From the NCBI RefSeq assembly GCF_008642315.1, contig NZ_CP029192.1, positions 8,878,079 through 8,942,078 on the forward strand: a DNA stretch of 64,000 nt. Direction: 5' to 3'. This DNA is from Streptomyces venezuelae. GTDB taxonomy: Bacteria; Actinomycetota; Actinomycetes; Streptomycetales; Streptomycetaceae. The position numbers and the translations under genes are program-made. Shown piece by piece: positions 25,604 through 34,335 of this stretch. How positions within the stretch are numbered: position 1 is the stretch's first letter; the number at the start of each line of letters is the position of its first letter. Under the pieces are notes generated by a model. The model worked only from the letters and a program-made list of their open reading frames with translations. It did no database searches and was not told the origin of the DNA.

Positions 25604-27984
25604 GTCGTGTCGCTCCGGAAGGCGTGGAGGGTGGTCTCGGAGGCGGCGAAGAGAGTGCTGCCGTCGAACTGGAGCAGCCATACGGTCTTTCCGCCGGATG
25701 CGTCCCCGGCCTTGCCGCCGGAAGGCTGGTGGGCCCAGAGCGGCTTGCCGTCACGGGCGCGCAGGACGACGAAGCCCGGGACGTCACCGGTGGCCCAGGT
25801 GGCGACGGCCAGCACGGACGACGAGACGGACGGCCCCTGGTCCTGCGCGCCGCCGGTGGTCGTCAGGCGCACCGGGCTCGCCGTGTGCCACACCTGCTTC
25901 CCGCCACGCATGTCCAGGGCGAACACGGTGCCGGGGCCGTCGTACAGGTAGGCCCGCCCGTCGCGGATCCTGGCCGCGCTGATCGTGGTCGTCTCATTGA
26001 CGGCGGTCCACAGCTTCTTGCCGTCGGCGGCGCGGAAGGCCTGCGCCTTGGTGCTGGTGACGAGCAGGGTCTCGCCGTCGGAGGACAGGTGGGGATAGGC
26101 GCCGGGCTTGATGACGCCCGGGACCTTCCACCGTTCGGAGCCCGAACGCAGGGAGAGGCAACGAAGGGTGCCGTTGTCCTGGAGGAAGCAGCGGCTCCCC
26201 TCGGCGTACGCCTGGAAGTCGCTCCCCTTGACCCTGCGCGACCACAGCACCTCGCCCGAGCCGAGATCGACCGCGAGTACCCCGTACCCCTGGTTGCCAC
26301 CGGTCCCGACGATCGCGACCGAACCGGTGACGGACAGGACGCTCTCGGCGAAGTCGGCGAACCCGCCGTCGGCGCCCTGTTCGGTGACCGTGTGCGCGAA
26401 CTTCTGCTTGCCGCGGCAGTCGACGCCGAACAGATAGCCCTGCTCGCCGCCCCAGGCCGAGGCGAACAGCGTCGATCCGCGCACGCCCAGCCACTTCGGG
26501 TCCCCCGAGACGTCGGAGGGCAGCCGCAGGGACCCCGTCCAGCGTTCCTTCCCGGTGGCGGTGTCGTAGGCGATCGCTCGACGCTGCTCCCAGTGCACCA
26601 ACACATCCCCCAGAAGCTGGAGTCGAGCGCTCTCCAGCTTCGTCAACGGGGCCGACCAACGCGGCCGCGGCCCGGCCGGGACTTTTGCCGCGGGCCGACC
26701 GGTGGTGCCCGAACTGCCCCCGCGTGCGGGGGCCTTGCCGGGCTCCTCACGCCACCCGGCCAGTGCCGCGGCCCCACCGCCCGCCGCGACCGTGGTGCCG
26801 GCGGCGGCAATCCACAGGAACCTGCGGCGGCTCGGCCTCCGGGAGCCGCCGTCGGTGTACGCGTCGTCGGGCGGTGCGAGGGACGCCATGGGCACGGGCG
26901 GCGCGGACACCAGCACGGCGGCATGCGCCTGCCGTCGGGCCAGGTCCTCCCGCAGGCCCTCGATGAGCAGCGCGGCGGGATCGCTGTCCCCCAAGGCGGC
27001 CAGGACGGCGGCGGCGGGCGGCCTGCGGCCGGGATCCTTGTCCAGGCAGGCGCCGACCAGCGGCCCCAACGCCGCTGGTACGCCGTCCAGCAGGGGCGGA
27101 TGGTGGACGGCGCGGTACAGGATCTCGGCCGTCCCTCCCGTGCCGAAGGGGCCCTGCCCGGTGGCCGCGTAGACCAGGACGCAGCCCAGGGAGAAGATGT
27201 CGGCGGCGGGCCCGGCCTCGCGGCTCGACATGATCTGCTCGGGCGCCATGAATCCGGGCGTCCCCATCACGGCGCCGGTCCGGGTCACCTGGGTGGCGTC
27301 CACCGCCCGGCTGATGCCGAAGTCGATGACGCGGGGCCCGTCCTCGGTGATGAGTACGTTGCCGGGCTTGAGGTCGCGGTGGACGATGCCGGCGTCGTGG
27401 ATGGCCGGCAACGCCTCCGCGAGGCCTGCGCCCAGGGCCCGTAGGCCCGCCTCGGGCAGGACACCGAAGGTGCGCACGACGTCGTGCAGCGACGGCGCGG
27501 GAACGTAGGCCGTCGCAAGCCAGGGCTGGGGGGCGTCCGCGTCCGCGTCGAGGACCGGCGGGGTGAAGAAGCCGCTCACGCGGCGCGCGGACTCGGCCTC
27601 GCGCCGGAACCGGCCGCGGAAGTTCGGTGTCTCGGCGTACTCGGGCCGGATCACCTTCAGGGCGACCAGCCGTGACCCCGGCGACCGGGCCAGGAACACC
27701 CGGCCCATGCCGCCCTCGCCGAGGAGCTGGAAGACCTCGTAGGGGCCGATGCGGGCGGGGCCGCCCCGCCCCTGCTGGTGAGCGGCCGGGCCAGGGGGTT
27801 GCGGGACGGCGGTGAACTGCCGGGTCGGTGTGGCGGGTGGGTGCGGCACGGTGGGGTGTGAGGGGTGCGAGGGGTGCCCGGCGGTGCGTGTGGAGTGTGC
27901 GGAGGTGGGCGCGGGGCTGGGTGCGGAGGGGGTGGCGTCGGGGGCGGCCATGGGGTCGCTGTCGCCGTAGGGCTGAGGGTGCAC
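25600..27984 (-). CDS. AfsK-like Ser/Thr protein kinase with PQQ-type beta-propeller (paralogue)
   Basis: A 794-residue kinase with the same layout as the next gene. A roughly 80-residue His/Pro/Thr-rich lead is followed by kinase motifs LGEGGMGRVFLA, VALKVIRPEYA, HRDLKPGNVLI and DFGISRAVDATQ. A twin-Arg-like basic segment and membrane helix (RRRFLWIAAAGTTVAAGG) precede a C-terminal set of PQQ-like blades (GKERWTGSLR, GEVLWSRRV, GSERWKVPG, GKQVWHTASP). The propeller should lie outside the membrane and sense an extracellular cue. The GTG start is 16 bases after the membrane protein gene, and the stop overlaps the second kinase. The pair likely arose by tandem duplication and diverged. Confidence 0.92.
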   Translation of the reverse strand: MHPQPYGDSDPMAAPDATPSAPSPAPTSAHSTRTAGHPSHPSHPTVPHPPATPTRQFTAVPQPPGPAAHQQGRGGPARIGPYEVFQLLGEGGMGRVFLARSPGSRLVALKVIRPEYAETPNFRGRFRREAESARRVSGFFTPPVLDADADAPQPWLATAYVPAPSLHDVVRTFGVLPEAGLRALGAGLAEALPAIHDAGIVHRDLKPGNVLITEDGPRVIDFGISRAVDATQVTRTGAVMGTPGFMAPEQIMSSREAGPAADIFSLGCVLVYAATGQGPFGTGGTAEILYRAVHHPPLLDGVPAALGPLVGACLDKDPGRRPPAAAVLAALGDSDPAALLIEGLREDLARRQAHAAVLVSAPPVPMASLAPPDDAYTDGGSRRPSRRRFLWIAAAGTTVAAGGGAAALAGWREEPGKAPARGGSSGTTGRPAAKVPAGPRPRWSAPLTKLESARLQLLGDVLVHWEQRRAIAYDTATGKERWTGSLRLPSDVSGDPKWLGVRGSTLFASAWGGEQGYLFGVDCRGKQKFAHTVTEQGADGGFADFAESVLSVTGSVAIVGTGGNQGYGVLAVDLGSGEVLWSRRVKGSDFQAYAEGSRCFLQDNGTLRCLSLRSGSERWKVPGVIKPGAYPHLSSDGETLLVTSTKAQAFRAADGKKLWTAVNETTTISAARIRDGRAYLYDGPGTVFALDMRGGKQVWHTASPVRLTTTGGAQDQGPSVSSSVLAVATWATGDVPGFVVLRARDGKPLWAHQPSGGKAGDASGGKTVWLLQFDGSTLFAASETTLHAFRSDTT

Positions 27985-28000
27985 GTCGTCGTCGCGGCGG

Positions 28001-28924
28001 TCAGCTCATCGAGCCGAGCACGTCACGGGCGGCCGTGATGGCGTCGGCCTCGGTCTGCTTCTCCGTACGGTCGGAGGACGTGCTGTAGACGAACTCCGTG
28101 CGGACCAGGGCGTTGCCCTCGCGGACGATCAGTTTCACCCAGACCAGGGAGTCGTCGACGGCGTGGACGACGAAGGCCTTCTCGCCGAGCCCGCTGAGCG
28201 AACGGGATTCGGTCACCTTGTACGTGGGTCCCATGTCCTTCATGGCCACCTTCTTGTGCATGTCGTACATGCTCGCGGCCGACGGGCCGACCGTGACGTT
28301 CGCGTCGAGACTCTGATAGTCGCTGCCGGGGTTCGGTGCCTCCCACCGCGGCATTCTGGTGATCATCGAGGCCAGGTCCTTGTCGTCCATCAAGCCGGGC
28401 GTGCACTCGGCGCCCGGTGCGATCTTCTCGATGGTGGATGCCTTGATGAGCTGGCAGCCCTTGGGCACCTTGCTGAACGTCTTGCCCTCCGAAGGCGCCT
28501 CCGGCGCTTCCGGTTTGGCGGCGCTTCCCGGTACGCCGGGGGGCTTGCCCGACGCGTCGCTCTTGCCGTCGTCGTCCCCCGAGGTGGCGACGAGCACGCC
28601 GGCGACGACGGCCGCGACGAGCGCCGCGGCGCCGCCGATCAGCCAGAGGCGGGAGCGGTCGCGGCGGGGGCCGCGGCTGCCCGGGCCGCCGTGTCCGCCG
28701 GGACCGCCGGGCGGCACCGGTTGTGACCAGGCCGAAGGCGCGGCCGGCGCCTGCGGTGGGGCGGGTGCCTGGGGTTGCGCCTGTGCCTGCGGTGGGGCGG
28801 GCTGTGGGGCCTGGCCGGGCATCGGGGGAGGCGCTTGGCCGGGCATCGGGGGAGGTGCTTGGCCGGGGCCCTGGTACGCCTCGCCGAAGCCCTGCCGGGG
28901 ATCCACCTGCGGGTTCTCACTCAC
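28001..28924 (-). CDS. Membrane-anchored extracytoplasmic protein with Pro/Gln-rich cytosolic arm
   Basis: A 307-residue protein. The N-terminal roughly 85 residues are Pro/Gln/Gly-rich with PPPMPGQA repeats. A basic stretch (RGPRRDRSR) and one membrane helix (LWLIGGAAALVAAVVAGVLV) follow, then an outside domain with two cysteines (KGCQLIKAST, PGAECTPGLM) resembling DUF3558-type domains. GTG at 28924 is preferred over 28936 because AGGAAG lies 11 bases upstream of it. It is the first gene of the operon with the two PQQ kinases and could be a kinase substrate or co-sensor; this is inference. It is divergent from the AfsR-like regulator, sharing a 234-base promoter region. Confidence 0.72.
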   Translation of the reverse strand: MSENPQVDPRQGFGEAYQGPGQAPPPMPGQAPPPMPGQAPQPAPPQAQAQPQAPAPPQAPAAPSAWSQPVPPGGPGGHGGPGSRGPRRDRSRLWLIGGAAALVAAVVAGVLVATSGDDDGKSDASGKPPGVPGSAAKPEAPEAPSEGKTFSKVPKGCQLIKASTIEKIAPGAECTPGLMDDKDLASMITRMPRWEAPNPGSDYQSLDANVTVGPSAASMYDMHKKVAMKDMGPTYKVTESRSLSGLGEKAFVVHAVDDSLVWVKLIVREGNALVRTEFVYSTSSDRTEKQTEADAITAARDVLGSMS

Positions 28925-29158
28925 GGGACAGCTCACTTCCTACGGTTCACACCCTCGGGACCGACAGGAACCCGTCCCTGGGCAGGCCGGAACGGGGATC
29001 GACCGGGACCGGACACGACGCGCCGAACCCTCTCGCGAGACACTGCAATGCCGATGAAATTGTGGTGAAGCAGCGGATGCTGCTGCCGTGGGGACGACGA
29101 AGGACCGCGGGGAGCTGCGGGAAAGCGCGGCAACGCGCGCTGAATACGGGGGAGTTCG

Positions 29159-32100
29159 ATGGGGGAGTTCGGAGTGGGCGCGGGTGCGGATGGGCCCGGG
29201 GCCCGGGACGTGGGTCGGGTGGACGTGGCGGGCGGGGTGCGGCCGGTGGATGCTGCGGGCGTGACCGGCGTGACCGGCGTGACCGGCGTGACCGGCGTGA
29301 CCGGCGTGACCGGCGTGTCCGGCGTGTCCGGCGTGGCGGATGAGGCGGGGCTGGCGGGTCCGGCTGGGGCGGGGACGGCGGGCGCGGTAGGCCGCGGGGG
29401 TGGCGCGGGCCGCCTCCATCTCGCCCTGCTCGGTCCGGTCACCGCACACCGGGACGGGATGCCGCTCGACCTCGGGCCCGTACGGCGGCAGGCCGTACTC
29501 ACGGCACTCATCCTGCGCGCCGGGACACTCGTCACCCACCAACAACTGCTCGACGACGTATGGGGACTTGAGCCACCGGGTACGGGCCGCCGGGTCCTTC
29601 CCAGCTACGTCTACCCCCTGCGCAAGGCGCTGGATACGCCAGGCGCCGGCCCCACTGTGTCCGTGATTCGAGGCGAGCGCGGCGGCTACCGGTTCGCACT
29701 CGGCGAAGCCCGCCTGGACCTACGGGAGGTGACCGGACTGAGTGCCGCGGTACGCGCTGCGAAAACGGCGGGTGACCTCTCCGTCGCCCTCGACAGCTGT
29801 ACGCGAGCGCTGGACCTGTTCCGCGGGGAGCCGCTGCCCGGCCTGCCCGGCCCGCTCGCCGACGCCGAGCGGCAACGCCTCGTTCAGCAGTGGCGCACGC
29901 TCCACCAGGAGCGGGCGGAGTGCCTGGTGCTCCTGGGCCGGTACACGGAGGCGTTGGACGAGCTGCTCGCCGCGCCCATGGCGCAACCGCACGACGAGCC
30001 GCTCGCCGCCCTGCGCATGCGCGCGCTCTACGGCAGCGGTCGGCAGGCCGAGGCGCTCGCCGCTTACGAAGAGACCGGCGGCCGGCTCCGTGCTGAGCTG
30101 GGTGTGGAACCCGGCGATGAGCTGCGCAGGGTGCACCAAGGCGTGCTGCGCCGGGACGACCGGATGCTGCTCGGTGCGGCGGCACCCGCACTCAAGTCGG
30201 CACCCGCTCACCCGTCCGTACCCGCTCACCCGTCCGTACCCGCGGACCCGTCCGAGTCGGCGCAACCGTCTGTGCCGACGCACCCCTCCGTACCCACGGA
30301 TCCGTCCGCAACGGCTCACCCGTCCGCACCCGCACCCCCCTCCGAACCCCCGCACCCGCCCGCGCCCGCAAACCCCTCCACATCCGCCCACCTCCCCGTA
30401 CCCGCTCAACAGCCGACGTCCGAGCACCACCCGACCCCGGCCCCGACCTCACCCCTCCCGCCCTCATCCGCCTCGCCCCCCGCGCGTCCCCGCCGCAACG
30501 AACTCCCCGGCGACACGGCCTGGATCGTCGGCCGGGAGGCGGAACTGGCGCTGCTCACCGCGCCGGTGCCCGCCGGTTCAGTGTCCGTGGCCGCCGTGGA
30601 CGGTACAGCGGGCGTCGGCAAGACCGCGCTGCTGGTTCGCGCGGCCTGGACACTGCAGGACCAGTACCCGGACGGCTGCCTGTTCGTCGACCTGCACACC
30701 CACGGTGCCCCGCACGAGAGCCTGCGTCCGCAGCGGGCCCTGCACCAGCTGCTCCGTGCCGTCAACGGCGTCGACGACGAACTGCCGGACGAACTGCCCG
30801 AGTTGACGACCGCATGGCGCGCGGCCACCAGCTCCCTGCGGCTGCTGCTCGTCGTGGACGACGCGCGCAGCGCGGAACAGGTGCGTCCCCTGTTGCCCGC
30901 GGGCCCGGGCAGCCGAGTCCTCGTGGCGGGCCGCCAGCGCCTGCCGGGCCTGGACGTCGACCGGCGGCTCACCGTGGAACCGCTGGACACGGATGAGGCG
31001 GTCACCCTGCTCACGCGCCTCCTCGGCGAGACGCGTGCCGGGCAGGAACCCGAGGCCGCGCAAGAACTCGCCCGCCGCTGCGGCGGCCTTCCGCTGGCGC
31101 TGCGGATCGCCGGGGCCCGTCTGCAGAACCGTCCGTCCTGGACGGTGGCCCACCTGGTCGGCCGCATGTCGGGCGACGAACGCAGGCTGGTCGAGCTCCG
31201 GGCGGAGGACCGTAGCGTGGAAGCCGCGTTCCGCATGTCCTACGACCTGCTCGCGCCCGAACTGCGCCGCAGCTTCCGGGCGTTGGGGCAGGCGCCGACC
31301 GCCGAGTTCGACGGGCTCACCCCCGCCGTCATGCTGGGCCGCCCGCTCCAGGACACCGAAGACCTCTTGGAGGGGCTGGTCGACGCGAGTCTGCTGCAGC
31401 AGCCGCGGACCGGCCGCTACCGCCTGCACGATCTCGTACGCGACCACACGCGCCGCCTGGCCGCCGCCGAGCCAGAGGAGGCGGCAGCGGACCGCGCCGC
31501 CGTGCTGCACCTCTACACGGCCGCCGGACGCATCGCCAGCGACTGGGGCCCTGAGGGCTACCCGACAGGACCCGACGTCTCCGACGCGCCCTTCTCGGAC
31601 TGGCGGGAAGCCGACGCGTGGCTGGAGGCGGCGGGTGGTCAACTGCTCGACGTGGTCGCTTTCGCGGCGGCCACCGGACAGTGTGACCACGCCTGCTGGA
31701 TCGCCGAGTCCCTGGTCGACCCGCTGGTCCGCCAGGGCCGCTTCCACGAGTGCCGGTCCGCCCTGGAGCTCGCGCTGCCCGGCGCCGACCTGGCCGACGA
31801 CCGGCGGATGCCCTCCTCCCTGCGCAACTGCCTGGCCATCGCGGACATCTACCAGGGTCGCTTCGAGCAGGCGCACGCCTGGTGCGCCGACGCGCTGCAC
31901 CTCGCCCGCCGCCGGGGAGACCTGCGCGAGCAGGCCAGGGCGGTCGCCGTCATGGGGGCCGCGGAGCGTGCTCTGGGCCGGCTCCCGGAAGCGGCCGCGC
32001 ACCTGAGCGAGGTGATGGGGATGGCGGCGCGGCTCGACGACGACTGGCTGGCCGGGATGTCGAGCTGCCAGCTGGGCGCCCTCCACGACCAGCAGGGCCG

Positions 32101-32518
32101 GCACGAGAAGGCACTCACGTTCTACGCCACCTCTCTCGGGTACGCCGAGAAGATCGGCCGCCCCAGAATGATCAGCAAGACCCTGTGCTTCACCGCCGAG
32201 TCGCACCTGGCGCTCGGCCGACACGCCGAGGTCAAAGGCCTGGCGCGGCGGGCGGCGGAGCTGGCCCAGGAGGTCGGTGACCTGCAGTTGCGCGCGACGA
32301 GCCTGTCGCTGCTCGGGGCGGCGGAACACGGCCTCGGAGACCTGCCGTTGGCCATCACCCTCCAGCGGGAGGCCCTGTCCACGCTCACCGAGCACACCAG
32401 CAGACCCCTGGAAATGGAGGTCCGCCGCCGACTCGGCCGCACCTACGAGGCGGCCGGCCACCCGGCCGAGGCAGAGCGACAGTTCCACATCGCCCGCTCC
32501 TTGACCGCCTCGGGGTAG
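29159..32518 (+). CDS. AfsR-like SARP / NB-ARC / TPR transcriptional regulator
   Basis: An 1119-residue regulator with AfsR architecture: winged-helix plus BTAD SARP region (LHLALLGPVTAHRDG to about residue 335), a Pro-rich linker of HPSVPA-type repeats (about 345-440), an NB-ARC STAND ATPase with P-loop GTAGVGKTALLV (about 482) and LLVVDDARSAEQV, then C-terminal TPRs (about 800-1110). AfsR-type proteins are phosphorylated by AfsK and activate secondary metabolism. The neighbouring AfsK-like kinases make that partnership plausible. The ATG start at 29159 lies in a duplicated gggggagttcg, whose first copy serves as ribosome site. The N-terminus has eight GVT/GVS repeats from a 9-base tandem. 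Confidence 0.92.
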   Translation: MGEFGVGAGADGPGARDVGRVDVAGGVRPVDAAGVTGVTGVTGVTGVTGVTGVSGVSGVADEAGLAGPAGAGTAGAVGRGGGAGRLHLALLGPVTAHRDGMPLDLGPVRRQAVLTALILRAGTLVTHQQLLDDVWGLEPPGTGRRVLPSYVYPLRKALDTPGAGPTVSVIRGERGGYRFALGEARLDLREVTGLSAAVRAAKTAGDLSVALDSCTRALDLFRGEPLPGLPGPLADAERQRLVQQWRTLHQERAECLVLLGRYTEALDELLAAPMAQPHDEPLAALRMRALYGSGRQAEALAAYEETGGRLRAELGVEPGDELRRVHQGVLRRDDRMLLGAAAPALKSAPAHPSVPAHPSVPADPSESAQPSVPTHPSVPTDPSATAHPSAPAPPSEPPHPPAPANPSTSAHLPVPAQQPTSEHHPTPAPTSPLPPSSASPPARPRRNELPGDTAWIVGREAELALLTAPVPAGSVSVAAVDGTAGVGKTALLVRAAWTLQDQYPDGCLFVDLHTHGAPHESLRPQRALHQLLRAVNGVDDELPDELPELTTAWRAATSSLRLLLVVDDARSAEQVRPLLPAGPGSRVLVAGRQRLPGLDVDRRLTVEPLDTDEAVTLLTRLLGETRAGQEPEAAQELARRCGGLPLALRIAGARLQNRPSWTVAHLVGRMSGDERRLVELRAEDRSVEAAFRMSYDLLAPELRRSFRALGQAPTAEFDGLTPAVMLGRPLQDTEDLLEGLVDASLLQQPRTGRYRLHDLVRDHTRRLAAAEPEEAAADRAAVLHLYTAAGRIASDWGPEGYPTGPDVSDAPFSDWREADAWLEAAGGQLLDVVAFAAATGQCDHACWIAESLVDPLVRQGRFHECRSALELALPGADLADDRRMPSSLRNCLAIADIYQGRFEQAHAWCADALHLARRRGDLREQARAVAVMGAAERALGRLPEAAAHLSEVMGMAARLDDDWLAGMSSCQLGALHDQQGRHEKALTFYATSLGYAEKIGRPRMISKTLCFTAESHLALGRHAEVKGLARRAAELAQEVGDLQLRATSLSLLGAAEHGLGDLPLAITLQREALSTLTEHTSRPLEMEVRRRLGRTYEAAGHPAEAERQFHIARSLTASG
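29261..29332 (+). repeat. Eight tandem 9-bp repeats (gtgaccggc) in the AfsR-like gene
   Basis: Six gtgaccggc and two gtgtccggc units encode GVTGVT... near residues 35-58, before the DNA-binding domain. Each GTG is in frame, so each unit also offers an alternative start codon, though without a good ribosome site. Confidence 0.85.
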
Positions 32519-32751
32519 GCCAACTGTTTGGCTGCGCTTGACGCCCACCTCGCTGACAGCCCAGGACCTCAGCTACGCCGTGGCCCCTTCCTGAAGCACG
32601 TGTCATCGACTGAGGGAGCTGCTCCCCGCCCGGTTCCCGATTCGTCCTGAAAAGACGCGCCGAGGCGTCCTTCGTGGAGATTGTCGGGCAGGGCGCGATA
32701 CGTTCCGAACGGACGGCACACCCGTATTAAGAGCGTCTGTTGAGGATCGAT

Positions 32752-33276
32752 ATGCAGTGGTTGACGGTCATTCAGTACGGCGTCGTGTACGGGCTGGTGC
32801 TGAGCGTCCTCTTCACTGTGGCGGTGTTCGCGGGGGCCGCGGTCAGTCGGGACTTCCTCCTGAACGACTACCCACCGGCGGTCCAGGAGCGGTACGGCAG
32901 ACCGAAGAGCGCACGAGGGAAGCGGGTCGCCGTGCTCGTGGCTGTGTTCGTGTGGGGGGTGTGCGGCATCCCTCTGATGACGTCGGCGATGGTGGGGCTG
33001 AGCGGTGCGCTCAGCGGCGGCCTGGCCTTTCTGCCGGCTGCCGTCTGCGCGGCACTCGTTTTCGCCACATTGAGCGTCTACGACCTGATCGTCCTCGACT
33101 GGATCATCCTCGTCGGCCTGCGCCCCCGCCTGCTGATCCTGCCCGGCACCGAAGGCATGCCCGAGTACGGGGACATGGGCTTCCATCTCGGCGCCGCGCT
33201 CAAGGGGAGCCCGCTGATCATTGTGGTCGGCCTCGTCACCGGGGGCCTCACCACCCTCTTCGCCGAGGTGTTGTGA
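32752..33276 (+). CDS. Four-helix membrane protein of unknown function
   Basis: A 174-residue integral membrane protein. Helices are visible at about residues 9-30 (VVYGLVLSVLFTVAVFAGAA), 63-80 (VLVAVFVWGVCGIPLMT), 85-120 and at the C-terminus (LIIVVGLVTGGLTTLF). A conserved-looking loop LPGTEGMPEYGDMGFH lies before the last helix. The ATG at 32752 follows a TGAGGA site; the TTG at 32740 is rejected. No family is recognised. It stands after the AfsR-like gene but with a 233-base gap, and converges with the SUMF1-like gene, leaving 27 bases between stops. Confidence 0.72.
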   Translation: MQWLTVIQYGVVYGLVLSVLFTVAVFAGAAVSRDFLLNDYPPAVQERYGRPKSARGKRVAVLVAVFVWGVCGIPLMTSAMVGLSGALSGGLAFLPAAVCAALVFATLSVYDLIVLDWIILVGLRPRLLILPGTEGMPEYGDMGFHLGAALKGSPLIIVVGLVTGGLTTLFAEVL

Positions 33277-33303
33277 CGCGGCGGTGTGGTGAAACGGAGA
33301 CTT

Positions 33304-34047
33304 TCACTGCCGCACGGCCGACGTCGCCAGGCGGAACCCCACACCGATCGCTTCGAGATCCTGCTCGTAGGCGCCGTGTCGGCGGGCGCATCGAGCCAGG
33401 TCCCGGTCATGACGGAACGAACCGCCGCGGGTGACGTGCCGGTCGAAGGCCCAGTCCTCGGTGCGGGGCACCTCGGCGGGCGCGCCGGGGTAGGGGGCGT
33501 AGACCGTGGAGGTCCACTCGTCGGCGTTGCCGGCCATGTCCAGTACGCCGAAAGGGCCGGCGCCCCGGGGGAACGAGCCGACCGGCGTCGTGGTGCCGAG
33601 GCCGAGGTCCACCAAGTTGGCCAGGCCGGAGCGGTACTCGTCGCCCCAGGGGAACTCCCGGCCGTCGTCGCCCCGCGCGGCCCGCTCCCACTCGTCCTCC
33701 GTGGGCAGCCGGACCTCGAGGCCGCCGAGCTGTACCCCGAGCCACTCGCAATAGGCCGTCGCCGCATCCCAGGTGACACCGATGACCGGGTGCTCCGCCG
33801 GTGCCCGGGGGACCGGCCGGCCGACGACCGCCGCGAAGTGACTCCACTGGCGCACGGTGACCGGGGTGCGGGCGATCCGGAAGGCGGGGATGTGGATCTG
33901 GGTTTGTGGACTTTCCTTCATGTACCACGCCGTCGGCACGCCGGTGTCCGCATAGCGCCGGGCCACGGCCGCCACCTCTTCGGCCGGCGTGCCCCGACGC
34001 AGCACTCCGGCCGGGACCTCGACCCAGTCCACCTGCTCGACCCGCAT
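33304..34047 (-). CDS. SUMF1/FGE-sulfatase-domain protein lacking the canonical Cys pair
   Basis: A 247-residue formylglycine-generating-enzyme-like domain. Family blocks include [65 protein letters not shown] and [14 protein letters not shown], ending [21 protein letters not shown] and GVGFRLA. True FGE uses two cysteines after GGS (GGSxxCHxxYC) to bind copper. Here the first position is His and the second Cys is displaced, so sulfatase maturation is unlikely; other SUMF1 proteins bind ligands or act in EgtB-like chemistry, but no DinB domain is present. It starts at the ATG at 34047 with a GAGGAGGGG site. No sulfatase gene is nearby. Confidence 0.85.
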   Translation of the reverse strand: MRVEQVDWVEVPAGVLRRGTPAEEVAAVARRYADTGVPTAWYMKESPQTQIHIPAFRIARTPVTVRQWSHFAAVVGRPVPRAPAEHPVIGVTWDAATAYCEWLGVQLGGLEVRLPTEDEWERAARGDDGREFPWGDEYRSGLANLVDLGLGTTTPVGSFPRGAGPFGVLDMAGNADEWTSTVYAPYPGAPAEVPRTEDWAFDRHVTRGGSFRHDRDLARCARRHGAYEQDLEAIGVGFRLATSAVRQ

Positions 34048-34335
34048 GAACCCCTCCTCGACTTCCCCGACTTGAGCGGACAGCCTTCATGATCACCTCC
34101 GTGACCGGGGCGGGCATCGGTCGCTGGACTCATCCGCACGGCGACCTTGGACCCAGGTCCAGGAGCTGACGGGCACGCTCGCTGCCGACGAGATCGACCC
34201 GCGCGCCGCACGCGCCAGAAAACAGACCATATGTGCGGGCACGTCCGCGGCACCCGTGAGGCCAGGATTCGGGCAGGCCACTCACACGGGTGGGCGGACT
34301 TGTCTCTGCGTGGCGTGACCCCGTAAATTCCGCGC

